Shown: positions 56,346-64,000 of the stretch, in pieces | Layout of the letters: the number at the start of each line of letters is the position of its first letter | Position numbering within the stretch: the first letter of the stretch is position 1 | Program-made: the position numbers and the translations under genes | Origin: Allolobophora icterica | Lineage: Eukaryota; Annelida; Clitellata; Crassiclitellata; Lumbricidae | Assembly (NCBI GenBank): GCA_963556255.1 | Contig: OY744609.1 | Location: forward strand, 15,322,244 to 15,386,243 | Direction of reading: 5' to 3' | DNA: 64,000 nucleotides | Notes under the pieces: generated by a model | Told to the model about the DNA's origin: nothing | Databases searched by the model: none | Seen by the model: only the letters and a program-made list of their open reading frames with translations

Positions 56346-57210
56346 TCCGTTCCGCAAATCACTCTATTCCAGTGTCTTTACCATTCTCTTTTTGAGATTC
56401 CTGTTAATTTTTTCCTCACAGTAGCACTTTCCGGTTTGAGAGGGCCTCTTTCAAAACGGAAAGAGCTACTGAGAGGAGAAATGAAAAGGAATCTATATAT
56501 AGGCCAGGTCATATTCACCTGATGGACTTTTAAGGTAAATTTTAGTCCTGATTGTAACCGGTGCGTGCGGCCTCTGGTTGAATTTACAGTGATTTCATAC
56601 ATAGGCCTATATAACATTATATTATAGAAACTATAGTAAATATTAACTTTATATATATAATTTTACACTGGACTCAGAGTCAGGAGGTCTAAGACTTTAA
56701 AGCGGCATCCAAATACATTATAACATCAAAACTTGAAATAACACAATTTGATGAAATACCGGTATCTCAGAAAACATAATTAATAAATAATAATCATCCC
56801 TTACAGGCGTCAACCGTTTCATGTCGATGAGCGCGAAGTAATAAATAATGAAAAATTATTTAAGGAAAATTATGCGATAACTCAAAATTCATGAGTGCCT
56901 ATAAATTCTGAAATTCAATTCTTAGATCTCATCTTCAATCGCTAGAGGCAGATATTTTCTCATTTCTCTTTACAGTCGGCCTTCAGAGAATTAATAAATA
57001 ACATAAAGTATTAATAGAGTAATCATGCGACAATTCAAGTTGATAATTTGACTATCAGTTCTAAAACCCTTCCCTCGATCTAACTGTCATCGATAAAGGC
57101 AGATTCTCTTTTCAGCTTTCAGCCAATGATAGCAATTACTCTTCTCTTCGTGAATGATCATGGACAGAGTAATTCTTATTACGCCCGAAAGCGGAGAAAA
57201 AACAAAACTG
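56346..57210. other. no gene recognised
   Basis: AT-rich DNA upstream of the receptor exon. Repeated TAATAAATAATAAT-like motifs, but no exon or promoter element I can defend. Confidence 0.45.
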
Positions 57211-57214
57211 TCAC

Positions 57215-57320
57215 AATCGTAATCGTAAACTTCAAATTTCTAAAGTGCTTCTCTAAAGCTATGCTCGGGGCAACAGCTTACTCACGAGCGCAGTGTCGTG
57301 TCAAAGTGACAGTCCAGAGA
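57215..57320 (-). repeat. LINE-like 3' tail, family B
   Basis: CAATCGTAATCGTAAACTTC, AATTTCTAAAGTGCTTCTC and AACAGCTTACTCACGAGCGC match the family at 1085-1205. Confidence 0.55.
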
Positions 57321-57528
57321 TGTTGCAACGGTGCCACAAGCACCATTTTAAGCACATAAATTACGAAAACGCTCATAAATATTGTCAATGAAATTTCTTT
57401 TACAGTTGTAGAGAAAATGCCGACTTCAGAATCATGAATATAATAATGTTCAATTGTTCATTGAAATAACACAACAGAGTCTTCGTAAGAAACTTTTCCG
57501 TTGAGACTCAACCAAACCCCACACGAAA

Positions 57529-57904
57529 ATGGACTGGAATCTGACACTATCGAACGACTCCTACGACGACGCCTTAAACAACACTCATCCGACACCCGGC
57601 AGGGGTCGACCCCCCGGCCTCTCCTCTTCCTCCTCCTCATCGGGTCAGAGCAACATGAGCGCTGAGGTTCGAATCGTCCTCTACTCGGTCATCTTTCTTC
57701 TGTCGTTCGTCGGGAATACGCTCGTCATCGCAACGCTGTTTCAGAACAGACGGATGCGGACGTTGACGAACGTTCTGCTGCTGAATCTATCCATCAGCGA
57801 CCTGTTGCTGGCCGTCTTCTGCATGCCTTTCACCCTCATTCCGACGCTCCTCAAGAACTTCATCTTCGGAAAGACGATGTGCGTCCTTGTCCGTTACATG
57901 CAAG
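57529..57904 (+). CDS. first coding exon of a cholecystokinin/sulfakinin-type receptor (GPCR)
   Basis: CCK-type receptors are plasma-membrane GPCRs for amidated, often sulphated peptides. The exon gives about 125 residues: an extracellular N-terminus with N-glycosylation sequons (NLT, NDS, NNT), TM1 at about 45-67 (YSVIFLLSFVGNTLVIATLF, with the GN signature), a RRMRTLTN first loop, TM2 at about 78-103 (LNLSISDLLLAVFCMPFTLI, with the D2.50 aspartate), then LLKNFIFGKTMC with the conserved loop cysteine and RYMQ. FCMPF.LIP.LLK.FIFG is a hallmark of CCK receptors, although related peptide receptors share parts. It ends phase 1 at ATGCAAG/GTCAGC. TM3-7 exons are not found in the window, so the intron exceeds 6 kb. 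Confidence 0.82.
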
Positions 57905-58319
57905 GTCAGCAGACGATACATTTTCCTTCACACGGATCATATAGCGCAATACTAATCGGCCCATCCAAATATAAGCCTACCCAATACCCACATAGGAGTA
58001 AGTTTCGGGGAGTAGAAGGGTACTCGTATCCCCACTTTTTGGAGTGGAGGGTACCATATTCCTCACTTTTCATACCCAGAAGAAAAGTGCCCATTGTTAT
58101 TTTCTCGGAGTAAGGCCTTCATTCAGCCTTCAAGACTCAAAACAATAATTATCAAGTATAATTATCATCGTGATTATTTTTTTTTCGCCCAAGGTAGAAA
58201 TGATTCCTCAGGCTCTTAGAAACTGCGCTCAGAGGCGTTATGTTCCATTAGTATTATTATTATTGTTATCATCATCATTATTATTTTTTTTTTTGCCCCG
58301 AGGTATACAGGATCCCTCA
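57905..58319 (+). other. start of the receptor intron
   Basis: Begins GTCAGC. The ORF reading on from the exon is intron read-through. A LINE-like GCTCTTAGAAACTGCGCTC lies near 58213, too decayed to classify. Confidence 0.5.
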
Positions 58320-58815
<496 letters not shown>

Positions 58816-59200
58816 CCTTCCTCCCTCCATCCATCCATTCGCTATGTATGCATCCCTCCAGGCATTTATATGGCGCATCATCGACAATGTTAAGCCGTCT
58901 GAACGTCCCCCCGATTGTCCGTCTGCGTGTCAACCCAACTGTCCGTCTGGTATACGTCCTTCCGTGCGTCTGTGGATGCGCGACTAAGTCTTCACATAAT
59001 GAGCTCATTAAATCATCAAAGCGTCCGTTGTTCGTTGTTTGTGACACTCTGAGTGTCATGAGAAGTGTGTCTAATTGGACTTAGAATAGTCAGATGCAAA
59101 GCATATTTTGTCTGATTAATAGTGTGTCCACGGCAGACGAAAACAGGGAATTATGATTAAGAATAAAAACGAGTCAATAAAAAGCGACTGTGGATTGATA

Positions 59201-59471
59201 CAGAGGCGTGTTTACGCAAAGGCGCACTAGGCGCGCGCCTATGGGCCCCCAAATCTAGGAGGGCCCCCAAAACGAATGATAATATGTTTTTTCATATATG
59301 AAAAATAATATTTTTGAATTTTGAATTGTTTTAAATATAACCTATGTTCTATTTTTTCATAGTTTAGCAATCATATATAAGTATATCGTTGTAATTTTTA
59401 GGCGATACAAGTTCAGAAGGGCCCCAAACATGTTTGCGATTAGGGCCCCGTTTTCTGTAAACGCGCCGCTG
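59201..59471. mobile_element. hAT-type MITE with 8-bp target duplication
   Basis: Starts CAGAGGCGTGTTTACGC and ends GTAAACGCGCCGCTG, between exact GATTGATA (59193-59200 and 59472-59479). The interior has GGGCCCCCAAA and GAGGGCCCCC motifs in both halves. Confidence 0.9.
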
Positions 59472-59645
59472 GATTGATATGTGTATACAACTGTATATAA
59501 TATATATAATATATATATTTCTGTATGTATATACAGTTGCATGTAGGGGCAGACGTACCAGGTGCTTTGGTGAAGGGATGGTACGCCAAATTGTACTGGA
59601 AAACTGTAACCGTACATAGACCTATATATATATATGCGGTTAGGC

Positions 59646-60313
59646 CAGGGTGGGAATTGTCGGAGTGTTGGGGGTTCAACCTCCTAGTCTTTCTTAGGAC
59701 CCCCCAATTAAGTCTTCATTGCACACCCCAGGTGTGTGCAACTCCATTAGTTGTGCTAGTGTGATTTAGCATCAGGCCCGGCTCAAGACATTTGGCGGCC
59801 CTGGGCAAATCGGCGGCCCTAGGTAAACCGGCGGCCCTAAGCACAAACCGTCCGAAAATTTTAAGATTTGGGAATTTCATCTTACAAAAAAAATTGATGA
59901 CCTTTTCTTTTTTTAGGAATTCGCCTCACAAATATTTCATCTTACAAAAAAGTTGATGACTTTTTTAAGAATTCTAGCGAATAATAATTAAATGATTTTG
60001 GAAAAATATAAAATTGGCGGCCCCTAAAAATCGGCGGCCCTGGGCGGCTGCCCATTTGCCCAAACGGACGAACCGGGCCTGTTTAGCATTATATGACCAC
60101 GAGTCTCTGACAAAGAGAAGACATTTCCATTGTATATCATGTATGCAGTTTTGAATTTTCTCAACAAGGAATTGATTTTGATTCGGGTGTGACTAGCAAA
60201 ACTGCTAGCGTTGAAATCACCTGCTTTCAACGTTTGTTGACTTCACTTTGTAAAAATGCGGATAAAATGTTCAAACCCTCCCCCTCAGTCTTTTTTCTAC
60301 AATTCCCAGACTG
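59646..60313. mobile_element. MITE-1 copy carrying another MITE
   Basis: Ends CAGGGTGGGAATTGT and ACAATTCCCAGACTG. The interior GTCTTTCTTAGGACC matches 6359-6504. About 200 bp of its 668 bp is extra sequence beyond the nested 309-bp element. No target duplication is evident. Confidence 0.65.
59773..60081. mobile_element. hAT-type MITE with 8-bp target duplication, nested
   Basis: Starts CAGGCCCGGCTC and ends GAACCGGGCCTG, between exact TTTAGCAT (59765-59772 and 60082-60089). The interior carries repeated CGGCGGCCCT near both ends. Confidence 0.92.
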
Positions 60314-60452
60314 GATTCTGCCTCGCTGTTTTCGTCGCCTGCTCGGCTGACTCTTGTAAGGTATCAGTCTTCTCTTTCTGCTGCTCACATTCGCTATTAA
60401 ATCACATTTCACCTTAAGCCACTTCTTTTCTCTGCCGCAGGACGAATAGGCT

Positions 60453-60461
<9 letters not shown>

Positions 60462-60496
<35 letters not shown>
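60462..60496. repeat. (AT)n microsatellite
   Basis: About 17 AT units. GAAGGGCTAAA-like sequence occurs inverted on both sides (TTTAGCCCTTCCAT at 60503 and ATGGAAGGGCTAAA at 60558). Confidence 0.9.
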
Positions 60497-60498
<2 letters not shown>

Positions 60499-61345
60499 TA
60501 TTTTAGCCCTTCCATGTACAGTGCTTTTTCTAGAAAAAGTTCCGGAACTGATCAATTATGGAAGGGCTAAATCGAGGGCGGAATTTGGAAATCCTTGTGA
60601 CTCAATGCGGGGTGGAGGTAGTCGGAACCAGTGAGTGAATGTAACTGTAATCGTAAATTTGTACAGCACCTTTAATAGAGAAAGAATCCCAGGAGCTCTC
60701 GAATATACAAGCCTTAAAAAACGTAAAAGTAACAAATAACAGTAGGCCCTATATCCGTTTGCAGACAGTCCAATGTTCCCTTCACATATAAATCGCACTC
60801 GCGCCGTGATGTCGTTAGTATGAACATAGGAATGACAAGATCTCGTCAGACATAATGATTCCGGTTTTGCCTGCGTCTTGTTTCTGTTCTTGGACGTACA
60901 TACAGCAACTGATGCAATCGGCTAAGTGCGATTATCTCCGCCGAGAAGGAAGCAATATAACTGCGGCGTCACAGCTGTCCGCCAAGCGACGTGTTGTCGA
61001 CAAAGAACGCGGCAAAAGAACCGGATATGAAAGTGTATACCGCCGCATTTCAACAGTTGACAAGGAAGCCTACTGCAGCATTAAGAGGAAAAGCCGCACG
61101 ATTCGATGGATGATACTCGTGACTGACAGATATCAAGAACAAGTGATTAGTCAAATCATCGACTCAACAAAGGACAAGGCTTCGCTCCATGCAAAATAGA
61201 TGCTCGCGAATAGGAAGAACTCGTGATATATTACGGACAGAGCTGGATATGTCCCATGATTTTACAATAAAATACAACACAGTTGCATATGATATTTCCC
61301 TCCACCCAAAGTTCAGAAATGCACACACAACCATACGACAGAACA
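60497..61345. other. no recognised gene; one unassigned ORF
   Basis: Holds a family B tail at 60635-60700 and a + strand ORF at 60855-61199 (SAKRRVVDKERGKR, then RRISTVDKEAYCSIKRKSRT). The ORF resembles no domain I can name. It could be a decayed mobile-element protein. Confidence 0.3.
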
Positions 61346-61480
61346 TCGATGGCGCTGAGCAGTTGTGAGTGAAGGACTTGTCCCAGGTCCCTACACAGTA
61401 TAACCGTCTTAGTGGAGGCTCGAACCCTTACCCTACGCGTTACAAGTTGAGCGTTGTAGCCAATCTGCTACCGTGCCCCA
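61346..61480 (-). mobile_element. tRNA-derived SINE
   Basis: Minus strand: CACGGTAGCAGATTGGCTAC (A box), GGGTTCGAGCCTCC (B box), then GTGTAGGGACCTGGGACAAG and CTTCACTCACAACTGCTCAG. It is about 80% like the copy at 62870-63060. Confidence 0.8.
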
Positions 61481-62640
61481 ATTTGACTCACAAAACGACT
61501 GAAAAGGTAGTCTAACAATTTCACTGTTTCTAAGTCCTTGGATATTTGTGGCAAGTACTGAGTGAGAGTTGATGCGAATTTGACAAGTCTTTTGTCTGCT
61601 AAGTTGAATAATTTTCTCTAATCGTTGAAAAAAATGACGAGAGTAGGATGATGCTTATTCAGGGTTTCAATAGCAGAAGGTTTGAATGTCTCCTAACCGG
61701 TGTATGATCGAATCTAAGCATATGTTTTCCTAGGTGTATATAGTTAGCTTCTGTTCAACGACACTGTGACCTATATGTTTGAAATAAGATTTTTTTTTTA
61801 TTTTCTGTGTTATCATAGTTAGGATGTTAATCTGCTCTTGGTATGACTAGTGCATTAAAGTCAATTAAGCTTAATAGATTTAATACTCTAACAACGAGAG
61901 TGTACTAAAAGCGACTGGGAAGCCAATGGATCTCGTCGTAAAAATGTTAAAGTTATGATACATTTCGCCAAAAGATAGGCCTATACTGAAACGTCGAAAT
62001 GCCTGACGTCAACCTAAACTTAAAGAACCTTTCTAGCCAGCCCCGTAGCCAGTCTTTTGCCAGTGACGGGACACGAATTTTAGTGCGGGGGCCCACGTAT
62101 AGCAAGATGCGAAGACCAAGTGGTATAAGGATTCAAGGAAGGATTCAACCGAAAGGTTAATCCAGCTAAGGCAAAAGTTGCTTCTCGTTTTATCTACACC
62201 GCAGATTTAATGGAAAGATGATGAATTAACTTACCTCCAAAAGGGCAGTTTTATCATACATCTACTCATCTTCACTTTTCTGTCTATTATCCCAATCGAC
62301 AAATCCCAACGCGATTTATAGATTATTTGTAACCCATCAAAATCAACAACATTAGACTTCCTCGAAATCCAATGAAACTTGATATACTGAAAACTCCGGC
62401 GTCGGGTAAGACAGTCCAAAAATGTGCGGAGACTTGGTTGGCATGAGACTGATGGTTTTCGCAATATACTTAGCATAAGTCTGTGATTGCTGATGGTGAG
62501 ATGCCTTGTATATATGTTTGGGATTATATCGAAGAGACCGTGTGAATGTGGTGAAGGGTTGTGTATGGTGCGTGATGGCCTATATTATTCTTATTGTTAT
62601 TTTTTTACGTGACATAAGAAAAAAAATTATTCTAGGAGCT
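61481..62640. other. no gene recognised
   Basis: AT-rich DNA without supported exons or repeats. Confidence 0.45.
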
Positions 62641-62650
62641 ATTAAGGGTA

Positions 62651-62685
62651 AAAATAACTTATTATTACTACTACTGCTACTACTG

Positions 62686-62718
<33 letters not shown>

Positions 62719-62890
62719 TGGTGCGTGATGACCTACTAAACCAATACCATTACTATTACTACTACTACTACTACTACTACTACTATTACTATTACTGCTA
62801 CTATAACTATTACTACTTACCACTACTACTACCACTACCACCACTGCTACTATTACCACCACCATCAACACTACTATTATTATTATTGTA
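62651..62890. repeat. (CTA/CTG)n and (CTA)n microsatellites
   Basis: Triplet repeats with CTG blocks at 62695-62718 and CTA/CCA blocks at 62745-62870, then (ATT)n. The last part is the tail of the adjacent minus-strand SINE. Confidence 0.92.
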
Positions 62891-63062
62891 CATTTATTTA
62901 GTGCCCCTGTTTAATGACCAGGCATCGATCGATGGCGCTGAGCAATTGTGAGTGAAGGACTTGCTCAAGGTCCCTACACAGTAACCGTCTCAGAGGAGGC
63001 TCGGACCCATACTCTTTGAGTTACAAGGCGAACGTTCTAACCAATCGGCTACCGTCTCGTGG
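62870..63062 (-). mobile_element. tRNA-derived SINE with (AAT)n tail
   Basis: Minus strand: GAGACGGTAGCCGATTGGTT (A box), GGGTCCGAGCCTCC (B box), GTGTAGGGACCTTGAGCAAG, then GGGGCACTAAATAAATGTAC and (AAT)n. The GCACTAAATAAATG end resembles LINE tails of the window, suggesting shared retrotransposition machinery. Confidence 0.82.
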
Positions 63063-63232
63063 GCTTATAACAGGCTTCCAGTTGACTCTGGAATCATGGG
63101 CAGGAATTTTTCTAGGGGAAAAATTTCTGGGGAGGGCAAAATTTTCTAGTGGGCGGAAAATTTTTGTAGGGGGAGCAAAATGACGGTTATTGCGTAGAAT
63201 AGCTGACTTACCTAAATAATTAAGTGTCTTTT

Positions 63233-63379
63233 AGCATTGAAAATCGTGTTGGGACTATTGGAATAATCATAATAATCAAAAGATTTTATTTTTTTAAATA
63301 TGTTTTTAGCATTGAAAATCGTGTTGGGACTATTGGAATAATCATAATAATCAAAAGATTTTATTTTTGTAAAATATTT
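63233..63379 (+). repeat. 75-bp perfect-type tandem duplication
   Basis: AGCATTGAAAATCGTGTTGG...ATCAAAAGATTTTATTTTT occurs twice at a period of 75 with only one or two differences. Confidence 0.93.
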
Positions 63380-64000
63380 TCAAAATCCAGGGAGGGGAAA
63401 TGCCCCCTTGCCTCTGCCCCTTCTCCACCCCCTCCGGACGCCCATGTTTCGAATGAGGAAAAGCTTGGGTTTTGCCACACTGGTCAGCAGACGATGATGT
63501 ACGGGGGATTCGGGTGAGGGTGTCTGGTCTCCATTTAATAGTAATTGTACTTAAATAACGGTGTCTAATTATAATATATAAGGCTTCAAAAGATGTCGCA
63601 CCATTGGTTCTATGACGACTGAGATGCACAGCTAGACAGAAAGACAGAAGGAAATAGAATCAGAAACAGCGGCAAAGTCACCATCAGCTAACTCAAAAAC
63701 TCATATCACATATTATACAAGCCCATCCGGTATAAATAAAGTAAATGCACATGTTTCTCGACCCTGTTCATTTTCAGTGAATTTATCTGGCCAGATCTTT
63801 AACCATCGTTGCCCATTTGCTGTTGTTGTTGTTTATTGGAATTTGGGGAGCACTCATGACCAAGATGATAGCCCCCTCGTTGCCTATTTAATGGATGACA
63901 CGCCATTTAAGGTCCCAGCGCACGGACCATGCTAGCCAAAGATTCAAACATCTTAGACCGCTACGATCGGTAAGCGAAGTCCTCAACGTCCTCAATCACA
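63380..64000. other. no gene recognised
   Basis: GGGG-rich AAATTTCTGGGGAGGG-like motifs upstream and CCCCCTCCGGACGCCCATG at 63427-63445 may be ends of another MITE (CATGGGC at 63097). No target duplication was found and no exon is supported. Confidence 0.4.

Noticed and set aside
63097..63445. MITE with CATGGGC ends
   Set aside because: The inverted ends match over only about seven bases and flanking octamers (TCTGGAAT and TTTCGAAT) differ, so boundaries are not supported.

Overview
The window is nuclear DNA from an animal, most likely an invertebrate bilaterian. It has split genes with GT/AG splice sites, no operons, many microsatellites and a very dense, layered transposon load. Host genes that point to a bilaterian are a germ cell-less (GMCL1-type) BTB protein, the first coding exon of an SLC26-type anion transporter, and the first coding exon of a cholecystokinin/sulfakinin-type receptor. 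I cannot name the species. Nearly everything else is mobile DNA.

Layout. 1-6.97 kb: LINE 3' ends, then an uninterrupted but frameshifted germ cell-less gene (2148-3627) whose start codon region is tandemly duplicated, then small MITEs and minisatellites. 6.97-16.46 kb: a P-type transposon bounded by an 8-bp target duplication (GTTCACGA). It encodes a THAP-domain transposase that is split by introns, frameshifted, and interrupted inside its second exon by a 3.05-kb TTAA-flanked element. That element has long inverted repeats and two convergent genes. 16.5-19 kb: a 36-bp minisatellite with a MITE, then a pair of direct repeats around a small acidic ORF. 19.1-21.8 kb: a dead non-LTR retrotransposon. 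22.8-25.5 kb: a three-level nest (hAT, then BED-finger hAT, then Helitron), with every boundary supported by a target duplication or by Helitron ends. 26-33.8 kb: more hAT-type elements, including a 2.26-kb element that carries remnants of a transposase-like protein family I cannot name. 33.8-35.5 kb: a reverse transcriptase with a possible PD-(D/E)XK C-terminus.

37-47 kb: hairpin-rich and CRE-like tandem repeats, a 160-bp palindrome, and a four-unit, nearly identical 1.1-kb head-to-tail array. 47-57 kb: a GTTC-rich array, the SLC26 exon, a deletion-derivative mariner, tRNA-derived SINEs and RTE-like LINE tails. 57.5-64 kb: the receptor exon, then microsatellites, nested MITEs and SINEs.

The host genes do not form a pathway. 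The strongest biology is the transposon stratigraphy. Removing the TTAA element together with one TTAA restores the P transposase reading frame, and several elements can be ordered in time by nesting. One LINE family ends in a conserved GAGCGCCTC/GAGGCGCT stem-loop followed by a different short tandem tail in each copy. It recurs at least a dozen times.
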